From CANIGN01 sp041391385 (GTDB lineage: Bacteria; Bdellovibrionota; UBA2428): a stretch of 64,000 nt of DNA. Below the pieces are notes generated by a model, which made no database searches, was not told the DNA's origin, and saw only the letters and a list, made by a program, of their open reading frames with translations. Shown here one piece after another: positions 7,163 to 15,760 of this stretch. The translations under genes were made by a program, and so were the position numbers. Within the stretch, counting starts at the first letter, position 1. Every line of letters begins with the position of its first letter. Where the stretch lies: the NCBI GenBank assembly GCA_041391385.1, contig JAWKOD010000003.1, positions 558,001 through 622,000 on the forward strand, given 5' to 3'.

Positions 7163-9190
7163 ATGCACGAAGCTTTAAATTTATTTTTAAATCCCACATT
7201 CGATTTTAGATTCTTTTTCACCATTACTTGTATGGTTCTTGCGGGAGCCTCAGCCACCAAAGCTTTTATTCGCCTCTTTAAAATACTTGGCGCCGTAAAA
7301 AAAGAACCCCTCAAGGACGATCTCCCCGAGCGACTTCAAGCTTTTACCTGGAACGTGCTCCTGCAGAAAAAACTTTTTAAAGATTTCTGGCCCGGCCTTC
7401 AGCATGCTCTTATTTTTTGGGGCTTTATCATTATTACAATAGGAACAGCTGAGCATATAATCGAAGGACTTTTTCATGGCTTCAGCTTTGATTTCTTAGG
7501 CCCTGTTTATTCGGTGATAGTTTTTGCGCAAGACATTTTTCACCCCATTGTTTTCGCGGCAGTGCTTTTTGGAATTTATAGAAGACTCGTTGTTAAACCC
7601 AAACGCCTTTCTGCTGATAGAGGTCACCTCTCTGACGCAATGGTTATTCTCCTTCTTACGGGCGGCTTAATGATAGCAAACATGCTCACATTTGCTGCTT
7701 ATGTACATGCAAATTACCCTCACGCCGTTGCAAGCGCTCGTCCTGTTTCTCGCTTTTTAGCTCAGTTTTTTGGTCAAATGCCTCCCGATACGGCCATGTT
7801 CATTGGTCACATCGGATGGGCCGTTCACTTAGCGACCGTCTTTTACTTCGCACACTACATTCCCAATTCTAAGCACCTCCACGTTGTTGCTGCAGGATTT
7901 AACTTCTTGTTTGCTCGAATCGACAACAAAGGCTCATTTCGTGGAATTGATTTCACCGACGAAACAGCCACTCAATTTGGTGTTGCAAAACTTCAAGACT
8001 TCACATGGAAAGACATTCTCGACACTTATAGCTGCACAGCTTGCGGACGTTACATTGAATGCGTCCCACTGCGACTACAGACAAGCCCCTACGTCCCATT
8101 GAAGCTCATTGAAGACATCAAGACGTACGCACTCACGCATGGTCCCGAGCTCGCTAAAAACCCTGAGTACATTCCGCCTTTTTCGCTTGTTTCAGAAGAA
8201 TCAGGAATCACTCACGACACTCTTTGGGCTTGTACGAGTTGCCGAGCCTGCGTTGAAGCATGCCCTGTGGGAATTGAGCATATCGACAAGATCGTAGATA
8301 TGAGGCGTAACCTCGTCATGATGGAAGGCAGTATGCCCGCAGAGCTTCAAACCACTATGCGTAACTGGGAAAACCAAAGTAATCCCTGGGGAATGCCGCA
8401 AGACTCTCGAGATGAGTGGGCCAAAGACCTTGGAGTTAAGCGTTTAGCTGATCACCCAAATACAGAACTCGTTTTTTATGTCGGCTGCGCTGGAAGCTTT
8501 AATGATCGCAACAAAAAAATTAGCACCGCTCTTGTAAAAATTCTTCAAGCTGCAAAAATTGATTTTGCAATTTTAGGCAAAGAAGAACTTTGCAATGGAG
8601 AAACTGCAAGAAGAGCAGGAAACGAATATCTTGCAAAAGTAATGGCAGATGCCAACATTGAAGTTTTAAAGAAGTACAATATCAAAAATATTATTGCGAC
8701 TTGCCCACATTGCTTTAACACTCTCAAAAACGAATACCCTGAGTATGGATTTCAACTAGCCAGCATTTATCACCACACCGAATATATTCAAAAATTAATC
8801 GAAAACGGCAGCCTCAAATTAAATGAGTTAAAAAAGGATCTCAAAATTGCCTATCACGACTCTTGTTATCTCGGTCGTTATAACGAAGTTTACGAAGAAC
8901 CTCGTGATACTCTCAAAAGCATTGGTGGCGTTGAACTTGTAGAAATGCCTCGCAATCGCACTAAAGGTTTGTGTTGTGGAGCAGGTGGAGCGCGCATGTG
9001 GATGGAAGAAACTATCGGTAAGCGTATTAACGTAGAACGCGTTGAAGAAGCTCTCGAGGCCAAACCAGATGTCATTGCTGCTGGCTGCCCATTCTGCCAA
9101 GTGATGCTTGATGACGGTGTAACCGAAAAGGGCAAAAATAAAGAAGTTGCAATTAAGGACATCGCCGAGATTGTGGCTGAGCAGATTTAG
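7163..9190 (+). CDS. Membrane-bound heterodisulfide reductase-like Fe-S oxidoreductase
   Basis: 675 residues from the ATG at 7163, chosen because of the Shine-Dalgarno AGGAGA eight bases upstream. An in-frame ATG at 7121 would overlap the divergent gene. The N-terminal 250 residues are a nitrate-reductase-gamma-like membrane domain with about five segments. Then come two ferredoxin-type 4Fe-4S sites: CTACGRYIECVP (291-302), which is irregular, and CTSCRACVEACPVG (357-370), which is canonical. Two CCG domains follow (VGCAGS; TCPHCFNTL; DSCYLGRYN; CCGAGGARMW; CPFCQVM). This is the architecture of Fe-S oxidoreductases that pass electrons between electron-transfer flavoprotein and quinone. No etf genes are in this window. 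In the first site the third Cys is Tyr and the spacing is broken; see the finding on compensating frameshifts at 8051-8104. Confidence 0.85.
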   Translation: MHEALNLFLNPTFDFRFFFTITCMVLAGASATKAFIRLFKILGAVKKEPLKDDLPERLQAFTWNVLLQKKLFKDFWPGLQHALIFWGFIIITIGTAEHIIEGLFHGFSFDFLGPVYSVIVFAQDIFHPIVFAAVLFGIYRRLVVKPKRLSADRGHLSDAMVILLLTGGLMIANMLTFAAYVHANYPHAVASARPVSRFLAQFFGQMPPDTAMFIGHIGWAVHLATVFYFAHYIPNSKHLHVVAAGFNFLFARIDNKGSFRGIDFTDETATQFGVAKLQDFTWKDILDTYSCTACGRYIECVPLRLQTSPYVPLKLIEDIKTYALTHGPELAKNPEYIPPFSLVSEESGITHDTLWACTSCRACVEACPVGIEHIDKIVDMRRNLVMMEGSMPAELQTTMRNWENQSNPWGMPQDSRDEWAKDLGVKRLADHPNTELVFYVGCAGSFNDRNKKISTALVKILQAAKIDFAILGKEELCNGETARRAGNEYLAKVMADANIEVLKKYNIKNIIATCPHCFNTLKNEYPEYGFQLASIYHHTEYIQKLIENGSLKLNELKKDLKIAYHDSCYLGRYNEVYEEPRDTLKSIGGVELVEMPRNRTKGLCCGAGGARMWMEETIGKRINVERVEEALEAKPDVIAAGCPFCQVMLDDGVTEKGKNKEVAIKDIAEIVAEQI

Positions 9191-9256
9191 ACCCTTTAGC
9201 AAAAACAGTCGCGATTTTGACGATTAATTAACACTCTGGAGGCGTAAAATAGACTT

Positions 9257-9580
9257 ATGTCTTCATTTAAAAACTTTATTGTCGTAGCGGCATGTGGAGT
9301 TTTTATTTATTACAATGTTGATGATGTAACTCGAGCCAAAATTGACAATGGCATCGAGTCACAAAACATTCTTGTATCTGATATCAAACACAATACCTAC
9401 TTAGTACTCTGGGAATTCTTTGGTGCGCATGAAGACGAAATTGCTCGCGAAGTTGCAGCGTATAACCAAAAAATGAACAAACGCAAGAAAGCGCTCCTTG
9501 AAAAAAAAGAAGCGGCTGAGGGTAAGCGCACCCCTGCAGAAGACGATGCTCATAAATACGACAAATTTCTCGCAAAATAA
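9257..9580 (+). CDS. Small single-span membrane protein, unknown
   Basis: 107 residues. A hydrophobic segment (FIVVAACGVFIYYNV, about 7-21) anchors or exports it, and the C-terminal half is strongly charged (KMNKRKKALLEKKEAAEGKR), probably a helix. No family is recognised. It starts with ATG; ctggaggcgt lies 11-20 bases upstream. It is the last gene before a strong bidirectional terminator shared with sodA. Confidence 0.6.
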   Translation: MSSFKNFIVVAACGVFIYYNVDDVTRAKIDNGIESQNILVSDIKHNTYLVLWEFFGAHEDEIAREVAAYNQKMNKRKKALLEKKEAAEGKRTPAEDDAHKYDKFLAK

Positions 9581-9588
9581 TAGCAAAC

Positions 9589-9626
9589 AAAAAAAGGCTC
9601 CTAGCCAGATAAGCTAGGAGCCTTTT
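9589..9626. terminator. Bidirectional rho-independent terminator
   Basis: A perfect 10-bp stem GGCTCCTAGC (9596-9605) / GCTAGGAGCC (9613-9622) with a 7-base loop is flanked by seven A on the left and TTTT on the right. It can end transcription from the plus-strand small gene and from convergent sodA. Confidence 0.92.
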
Positions 9627-9649
9627 ATATTTAAAAATAAAATATGTTC

Positions 9650-10252
9650 TTATGCTTTTTTATAAAGCGCAGTTACTTCATCCCAGTTAACAGCATTCCA
9701 CCAAGCAGCAATATAATCAGGACGCTTATTTTGATATTTCAAGTAATAAGCATGTTCCCACACATCCAAACCCAAAAGCGGTGTTCCTTTAAAATCTGAA
9801 ACATCCATAAGGGGATTGTCTTGGTTAGGAGTTGAGCCAACTGCTAGTTTGCCATCTTTTTTAACAAGCCAGGCCCAGCCTGATCCAAAACGAGTTGCAC
9901 CCGCAGTAGAAAAAGCTTCTTTAAATTTATCAAAACTGCCAAACGCAGAATTAATCGCGTCTGATAATTCTCCAGTTGGAGCTTTGCCTTGACCCGGTGC
10001 CATTGTCTTCCAAAAAAGACTGTGGTTGTAGTGTCCGCCACCGTTGTTTCTTACAGCCGTAGGAAACTGAGAGATTTCAGCCATTAGCTTTTCAAGCGTC
10101 CACTCCATAGCTGGGTTACCCTCGAGTGCTTTGTTGAGATTTGTAACGTACGCATTGTGGTGCTTACTGTGGTGAATTTCCATAGTTGTTGCATCAATCC
10201 AAGGCTCGAGCGCGTTATAAGAATAGTTAAGTTCAGGAAGTTTAAATGCCAT
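9650..10252 (-). CDS. sodA: Superoxide dismutase, manganese type
   Basis: 200 residues. It dismutes superoxide to oxygen and hydrogen peroxide in the cytoplasm; no signal peptide is present. Metal ligands are H27 (EIHHSKHH), H77 (GGHYNHSLFW), D163 and H167 (LDVWEHAYY). The second-sphere pattern favours manganese: glycines in RNNGGGH and the active-site Gln in the C-terminal domain (TPNQDNPLM, Gln144), as in E. coli SodA rather than SodB. Metal choice from sequence is a family rule, not proof. A Shine-Dalgarno AAGGAG precedes the ATG. The gene is monocistronic, ending at the shared terminator, and divergent from the PLP enzyme. Confidence 0.95.
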   Translation of the reverse strand: MAFKLPELNYSYNALEPWIDATTMEIHHSKHHNAYVTNLNKALEGNPAMEWTLEKLMAEISQFPTAVRNNGGGHYNHSLFWKTMAPGQGKAPTGELSDAINSAFGSFDKFKEAFSTAGATRFGSGWAWLVKKDGKLAVGSTPNQDNPLMDVSDFKGTPLLGLDVWEHAYYLKYQNKRPDYIAAWWNAVNWDEVTALYKKA

Positions 10253-10377
10253 TTGTTATTCTCCTTTACCCTACATTCTTGTATTGCTAAAATGCAGGGT
10301 CAAGCAAAGAAAAAAAGATTGTCGCCTACTTCCCTCTTAGGTAGACCAGAGAAATCTAATCTGGAGGAAAGTGTCAT

Positions 10378-11586
10378 ATGAAATCAGTATTTGACCCCAA
10401 TCAGGCTTTACGCAACGTACAAGATTTCGGAGAAGAAGGCGGTGTCGTACCCGTTATAGATGTTGCTGCGACTTCTACATTTTTAGATCCCGAGGACATG
10501 GAAAAGACTTTCCGTGGAGAACGTGCGGGATGTTATCTTTATAGCCGTCATCAAAACCCCACAGTTCAAGCTTTTTCAAAGAAACTAGCTGCCATGGAAA
10601 ACTTGCCATCAGCAGTCGGAGTTGCGAGTGGTCTTGCTGCTATAGCCTGTACTCTCGATCAGTTACTCAAAGCGGGTGATCACGTTATTTCTTCTGCGAA
10701 TGTTTATGGGGGCACCTATGCGTTTATGGCAAATATTCTCTCTAAGCGCGGCGTCGAAGTAAGTTTCGTAGATCAAAACAATCTCTCTGAAGTTAAAAAA
10801 GCGCTCAAGCCCTCAACTAAAATTATCTACACAGAAAGCATGAGCAACCCTCTGCTGTCGGTGCCTGACCTCAGACAACTCTCTGCTATTAGTAAATCTG
10901 CAAACACAAAGCTTATTGTAGACAATACATTTACTCCTCTTATTGTTAACCCTGCCCAATATGGCGCGGATGTGGTGATTCACTCTGCAACTAAGTTTTT
11001 ATCTGGTGCCAGCGATATGATTGCTGGAGTCGTAGCTGGAAGCACTGACTTCATTAACTCCCTTCTGGATGTAAACACGGGCAGCATTATGCTCAATGGC
11101 CCAGTCATGGATGCCCGCTTAGCTCATGAACTTTACTTACGCTTAGACCACCTCCCCTTACGCATGAAAGCCCATAGCGAAACGGCATACTTTTTTGCTT
11201 CTAAGATGGAAGAAGCTGGACTGCGTGTTCTCTACCCAGCGCTCAAATCTCACCCAAGCCATGACATTTTTAAAGAAATCGCAAATCCTGAATATGGCGC
11301 AGGTGGAGTCCTCACTCTTGATTGCCAAACAAAAGAAAAAGCACGAGTACTTGCAAAGAAACTACAAGATGAAAGATTTGGCCTCTACGCAGTCTCTCTT
11401 GGATTTTCGCGCACGCTTATGAGTTGCCCGAGTCTCAGCACTTCGAGTGAAATTCCCGAAGAAGAGCGAAAGAAATCCGGCATGACAGACTCTCTCCTGC
11501 GCTTAAGTGTTGGATACACGGGGGATAAGCAAACTATGTGGGAACGTTTTTATAACTGTGCTCAAAGCTTATCTCTTTTAAAATAA
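10378..11586 (+). CDS. Transsulfuration-family PLP enzyme (Cys/Met metabolism)
   Basis: 402 residues, of the cystathionine gamma-synthase / gamma-lyase / methionine gamma-lyase fold. The PLP lysine is in SATKFLSGASDMIAGV (near 206). Other marks are YSRHQNPT, ASGLAAIACTL (phosphate site), the ring-stacking tyrosine in NVYGGTYAF, and the VDNTFTPL aspartate. Family members handle cystathionine, homocysteine, methionine or O-acylhomoserine; I cannot tell which from the sequence. Strong Shine-Dalgarno TGGAGGAAAG before the ATG. It is divergent from sodA across a 125-bp gap. Confidence 0.9.
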   Translation: MKSVFDPNQALRNVQDFGEEGGVVPVIDVAATSTFLDPEDMEKTFRGERAGCYLYSRHQNPTVQAFSKKLAAMENLPSAVGVASGLAAIACTLDQLLKAGDHVISSANVYGGTYAFMANILSKRGVEVSFVDQNNLSEVKKALKPSTKIIYTESMSNPLLSVPDLRQLSAISKSANTKLIVDNTFTPLIVNPAQYGADVVIHSATKFLSGASDMIAGVVAGSTDFINSLLDVNTGSIMLNGPVMDARLAHELYLRLDHLPLRMKAHSETAYFFASKMEEAGLRVLYPALKSHPSHDIFKEIANPEYGAGGVLTLDCQTKEKARVLAKKLQDERFGLYAVSLGFSRTLMSCPSLSTSSEIPEEERKKSGMTDSLLRLSVGYTGDKQTMWERFYNCAQSLSLLK

Positions 11587-11712
11587 ACTAGACACTTTTC
11601 AGGTGTCGATATTCTTTACATAATGTCTCTTTTGTTTAAAATCCTAACAGGCAAAGGCAAAAACTCCCCCCTGTTTTCAGCTACTTAGAGCGAGAAAAAT
11701 TAGGAACAATTT

Positions 11713-12552
11713 TTGCTCATGTATTTCACTGTGGGACGTTTCGCAGACATCGCAGATCATTTCCGTAGACGCAGTATCTCGTTAGGGCAAGAGGGCTTTT
11801 TGGGTTCTTTGTTCACCTATCATTTGCGTCTGAGAAATACCTATTCCTCACTTGCATCACTCATCGATAACCCTAACCTTAGTTTTTTACTCGAAGGAGC
11901 AAAGGGGACAGGAAAAGCTCGTATCGCAGAAGAATTTGTACGTCTTGAAAATATTTCAAGAAAACTTCTTAGTCTCGAGCCTACCAAATACATAAAGGTC
12001 GACCCAAAATCTCGCTACGACATTCTACTAAGTCTCTATCAAAAAGATGTCTTGCTCACTCCAAGCTTTTTTTATTTTACTAAACTCGAAAGCTTTTCTC
12101 TTAACGAACAAGAGCTTCTTTCTCGCATCCTCAGAAGACAAGATTACAGAGAGCAAAACTACCGTATAGCTTTAAGCTGTGAGGAAAGCCTCGTGTTTAT
12201 GATCCAAAGAGGAAAAATACTCAGCGAGCTCGTACTGTGCCTCAAAAGCCATACGTTCTCAGTGCCTCGCTTGAGCGAGCGCTTTGAGGATTTTTGCACA
12301 CTTGTTAACGATCTTTCTCAACGTTACGGAGCCAAAAAAGAGCTGCCTCCTCAGCAAGTAATCGACCTACTTACCCGCATTGATTACCCAGAAAACATCG
12401 ACTCCCTAGCAGGCCTCATTAAGGGTGCTGTAACGAGAAACCCCCATCCCTCAAGCTGGACCCCTGAGTTTATTGAGAAAATTTACCCTCTAGCCCGCCC
12501 TGAACGTACAGAGAATATTTTGGACTTCAGAGAGCGACTTCGCTATCAATAG
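11713..12552 (+). CDS. Degenerate sigma-54-activator-like AAA+ protein
   Basis: 279 residues. A Walker A GAKGTGK is at 62-68. Later segments mimic the sigma-54 interaction domain: RGKILSELVLCLKSHTFSVP resembles the canonical GxFRxDLYYRLxVxxIxLP region, LSERFEDF the LRxRxxDI motif, and YPENIDSLAGLIKGAV the WPGNVRELxNxIxxAV motif. The GAFTGA loop needed to contact sigma-54 is not visible, the Walker B is poor (FFYFTKLES), and there is no C-terminal helix-turn-helix or N-terminal receiver. It may be a regulator that has lost activator function. Start: TTG at 11713 sits 7 bases from AGGA; the ATG at 11719 is the alternative. It is followed by rlmN after 8 bases. Confidence 0.55.
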   Translation: MLMYFTVGRFADIADHFRRRSISLGQEGFLGSLFTYHLRLRNTYSSLASLIDNPNLSFLLEGAKGTGKARIAEEFVRLENISRKLLSLEPTKYIKVDPKSRYDILLSLYQKDVLLTPSFFYFTKLESFSLNEQELLSRILRRQDYREQNYRIALSCEESLVFMIQRGKILSELVLCLKSHTFSVPRLSERFEDFCTLVNDLSQRYGAKKELPPQQVIDLLTRIDYPENIDSLAGLIKGAVTRNPHPSSWTPEFIEKIYPLARPERTENILDFRERLRYQ

Positions 12553-12560
12553 GGGTCTTA

Positions 12561-13622
12561 ATGAATCTCATACATCACTCTCGCAAAGAGCTTAAAGCAT
12601 TGATGGCCGATTGGGGCGAACCAAGCTTCCGTGCTGATCAAATTTTCGATTGGATTTGGAATAAATCAGTTTTTGACTTTGATCAGATGTTAAACCTCAG
12701 CAAAGACTTTCGAGAACGCCTAAAATTAGAAGCCAGCATCACTCCACCGAAAGTTATATTCACTCAAAATAGCGACGATGGAACCATCAAGTACCTCATT
12801 CAACTTGAGGATGGAAAAACAGTAGAAAGCGTCTGGATCCCTCGCGAAGACCAAGGACGAGTTACGGTGTGCATCTCCACCCAAGTCGGATGCCGTATGG
12901 GCTGTACCTTTTGTCTTACAGCTCAGCAAAAAACGGAACGTAATCTCAGCTCAGGAGAAATAGCTGCACAACTTCTACTTCTCCCAAACCGAGATAAAAT
13001 TACGAATGTTGTCGTTATGGGAATGGGCGAACCCTTTGACAACTACGACAAGCTCATGGGGGCTCTAGAAACAATCACGGATCCCAAAGCTCTGCGCATT
13101 GGGAAAAGCCATGTAACCGTTTCAACAAGTGGTCTTTTGCCTGCCATTGAAAAGTTTGTTCAAGAAACTTCATGTCGTCTGGCAATTTCGCTCAATGCTC
13201 CCAACAACGAATTGCGCACTCAGGTTATGCCCATCAACAAGGCTTACCCTCTAGAAAAACTCATTGCTCTTTGTAAAAAAATAGCGAGTCCTGATTTTCC
13301 ACGCAAACAAAGACGCGATTTTGGAATTACCTTTGAATACATCCTTATGAAAGACTTTAACGATTCAGAAGCCCATGCGCTTGAACTCGTTAAGCTTGTC
13401 AGAGGCGTTCCTTGCAAGATCAACCTCCTTCAATACAACGAAACGCCGAACACGCCCTTTAAGCGACCTAGTGAAGAAGATGTTTTTAAATTTCAAAAAG
13501 TACTTAGAAGATACGGTCTTCTGAATTTCTTAAGAAAGTCTCGTGGAAGAGATATATCTGCAGCCTGTGGACAACTCGCTTCAGAGAAAAAACGCCAAGA
13601 CATCTCTCACGCTCGTCTTTAA
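12561..13622 (+). CDS. rlmN: 23S rRNA / tRNA adenine-C2 methyltransferase, radical SAM
   Basis: 353 residues. The radical SAM cluster motif CRMGCTFC holds C111, C115 and C118. Other family marks are the N-terminal helical domain (EPSFRADQIFDWIW), VVMGMGEPFDNYD (SAM binding), STSGLLPAIEKF, SLNAPN and the C-terminal active-site cysteine in ISAACGQL. RlmN methylates A2503 of 23S rRNA and A37 of some tRNAs. The start has the Shine-Dalgarno AGGGGT. It lies between the AAA+ gene and the RlmD-like gene, separated from the latter by three bases, so the two RNA methyltransferase genes are co-transcribed. Confidence 0.96.
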   Translation: MNLIHHSRKELKALMADWGEPSFRADQIFDWIWNKSVFDFDQMLNLSKDFRERLKLEASITPPKVIFTQNSDDGTIKYLIQLEDGKTVESVWIPREDQGRVTVCISTQVGCRMGCTFCLTAQQKTERNLSSGEIAAQLLLLPNRDKITNVVVMGMGEPFDNYDKLMGALETITDPKALRIGKSHVTVSTSGLLPAIEKFVQETSCRLAISLNAPNNELRTQVMPINKAYPLEKLIALCKKIASPDFPRKQRRDFGITFEYILMKDFNDSEAHALELVKLVRGVPCKINLLQYNETPNTPFKRPSEEDVFKFQKVLRRYGLLNFLRKSRGRDISAACGQLASEKKRQDISHARL

Positions 13623-13625
13623 ACT

Positions 13626-14702
13626 ATGCAGCCTACAAAATTGCTTCAGGGCAAGGTCATTGATCAAAGCTCTGATGGGTGGGGCGTTGTTAAAGAAAGT
13701 TCTGGAGAAATTTATTTTGTTCCAGGCGCTTGGACTGGCGACGAGATAAGTTTCACCCTACAGAGCACCGGGAAGTTTAAAATGGGGAAACTTCATTCCT
13801 GGATTCACAAAACGGCCGCCCACAGAGCCCCCCCCTGTCCCCACTGGGGGCTGAGTGCCCCCAAATGCTCAGCTTGCGCTTGGATGCATATTCACTACTC
13901 AGAACAACTTATTGCAAAGGAAAATAGACTTAGCCGCACTCTCGCGCAGTTTAAACTGACTCCACTCAAAAGAGAGCCAATTCAATCTGGCCCTGAGTTT
14001 AATTATCGAAATCGAATAAAGCTTAGCCATGAAAACAACAAAATTGGCTTCAAGATCCCCATGAGTCACGAAATTGCAGAAATAGACTCCTGCCTTGTGG
14101 CTGAAGACTGGGTAAACGGTAAAATAAAAAATGTTTTAGAAGCAAAACCTCCTGAAAAAGAAATTTGGATTCAACGGGGAGCAGAGAATACCTTCGAACA
14201 GGGAAACACTCTCTTAAACAAGAAAATGAAAGAAAGCATTGCTTCATTTTGTCTTAAAGAAAAAACAAATGACGAAATCGTCGCTCTTGAACTTTTTTCG
14301 GGTGACGGAAACTTCAGCGAAGTTCTCCTCACTGCAGGTGCAAAAGTTTATGCCTATGAATCGAGCCCCGAAGCCATAGACTCATTAAGTTCTAGATTTC
14401 CTCAAATAACAGCTCGAAGCCTAGACCTCTACTCTACAAAGTCTCTGAAAATTCTTAAAGAGCACAAAGACTCTAACCTTCTCTTACTCGATCCACCCAG
14501 AAGCGGATATAAAGACTTAAGATTGCTCTGCGAAAAACTTCCAAAACTTAAAAAGATACTCTACGTTTCTTGTAACCCCGCAACCTTCGCTCGCGACGTC
14601 TCACAACTTAAAAACTGGTCGCTTAAAAGGCTACAAAGCTTTGACCTTTTTCCTCAAACGCCTCATATAGAAGTTATTGGAGTATTGGAACGCAACGCCT
14701 AG
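13626..14702 (+). CDS. RNA 5-methyluridine methyltransferase (TrmA/RlmD family)
   Basis: 358 residues. N-terminal TRAM-like beta barrel (about 1-55), then a cysteine cluster CPHWGLSAPKCSACAW that fits the 4Fe-4S site of RlmD/RlmC enzymes. The SAM-binding Rossmann domain has LELFSGDGNFSEVLL, and the catalytic part has LLLDPPRSGYKDL (near 290) and the nucleophile cysteine in LYVSCNPATFARD (near 317). It makes m5U in rRNA or tRNA; the exact site (U1939, U747 or tRNA U54) is unknown. It is somewhat shorter than E. coli RlmD because the central domain is compact. The last 29 bases overlap the convergent metallopeptidase gene. Confidence 0.87.
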   Translation: MQPTKLLQGKVIDQSSDGWGVVKESSGEIYFVPGAWTGDEISFTLQSTGKFKMGKLHSWIHKTAAHRAPPCPHWGLSAPKCSACAWMHIHYSEQLIAKENRLSRTLAQFKLTPLKREPIQSGPEFNYRNRIKLSHENNKIGFKIPMSHEIAEIDSCLVAEDWVNGKIKNVLEAKPPEKEIWIQRGAENTFEQGNTLLNKKMKESIASFCLKEKTNDEIVALELFSGDGNFSEVLLTAGAKVYAYESSPEAIDSLSSRFPQITARSLDLYSTKSLKILKEHKDSNLLLLDPPRSGYKDLRLLCEKLPKLKKILYVSCNPATFARDVSQLKNWSLKRLQSFDLFPQTPHIEVIGVLERNA

Positions 14703-15733
14703 AGACTTTAGGCAACGAAGGTTCCCCAACGATTTCTCGAACTACAGTGGGCCCCTTTTTCATAATAAGTTTTAGCATTTGCTTGTAGTTTAAATTATTT
14801 TTTTGCGCATACTGCTCAATATCTGGCATGAGTCGCGTGTAGGTAGAAAAACTTAAGACAGCAGCATTGTTCCATTGAATCTTCTTAAAACTTTTCAGAC
14901 TTGGAAAGCTATCTAAACAAGCTGTTATCCAGGTAAAGTATGTCGCACGATTCTTAGTAGCATTAGCTTGAGAGTAAAAAAGTTTTCCCTGATGGCTAAT
15001 TTCCTCTACAAAGAGATTTATTTCTTTATCAAAAGCTAAATTTTCATGCAAACGCTCTAAAAAAGCCTCTTTGCTTGAAATAAAATTTGAGTGATTGATA
15101 AAATCCTCAACTGCTTTGTATGAAAACCAAGTAGCAAAAGCTTCGTTAAAATCAGATTCTTCATCAAAATAGAAGTTGAGATGCACAAGTTCATGAAACA
15201 AAGTTTCAACAAGCTCATAATCATCTGCCGCTAGATTCGAAGTGAGTGGATCACTAAACCAACCCAAACTCGAAAAAGCCGGTACCTTTCGACGAAATAC
15301 GTCGTACTCCCGAGAAAGCTTCGCTTCCTCATTTTTTGCATCGTCTTCGTCAAAATAACCTTTATAGGGAAAAGATCCTACCAGAGGAAAATTAAACGGT
15401 TTGATTTCAAGTTTATCTTTGTAAGCTGCTACAAGCACTTGCGTAACCCAGTCATGCTCTAAACTCACATAAGACCTATAAGCGGCACCTCTCTTCATTG
15501 GTATTTGATCTGCAAACTTAAGTACTTCCTGTGAAAGCAACAAAGACCGTTTGAGTGTCTCAGATACGAGAGGATCCTTAAGCAAAGACTCAACTTTTCT
15601 GGCCTTTAACAAAAGAGCCCCTTGCGCGAGACCTTGTTTAAAGGCGTATCTTAAAACTGATTCTGCACCAGCTCTGCTGGAAGCTTATTAAAGCAAAAAC
15701 CAACAAAAATATGTGCAAAGTCTTTTGATTCAT
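14674..15733 (-). pseudogene. COG4324-like predicted aminopeptidase, split by an apparent frameshift
   Basis: The main open frame (14674-15612, 312 residues from a TTG) holds a zinc-metallopeptidase motif HELVH (140-144) followed by SDFNEAFATW, and SSLGWFSDPL upstream, as in the COG4324 putative aminopeptidases. The open frame continues upstream of the TTG as family-like sequence (LRYAFKQGLAQGALLLKAR), but no good start exists there. In the next frame an ATG at 15731-15733 opens a signal peptide (MNQKTLHIFLLVFALISFQQ) that stays open to 15641. One extra base somewhere in 15641-15684 explains the break: removing it joins signal and enzyme. So this is either an assembly indel or a recent mutation. 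If intact, the product is exported. It converges on the RlmD-like gene and is divergent from the permease gene. Confidence 0.7.
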
Positions 15734-15760
15734 GCGCATTATCATTATAAACTGTTCTCA

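Noticed and set aside
8828..9202. 124-residue minus-strand frame inside the Fe-S oxidoreductase gene
   Set aside because: No start site, no family resemblance; it is a shadow of the CCG domains.
11591..11607. GACAC/GTGTC stem after the PLP enzyme as a terminator
   Set aside because: Only five pairs, and the following T-run is broken; too weak to call.
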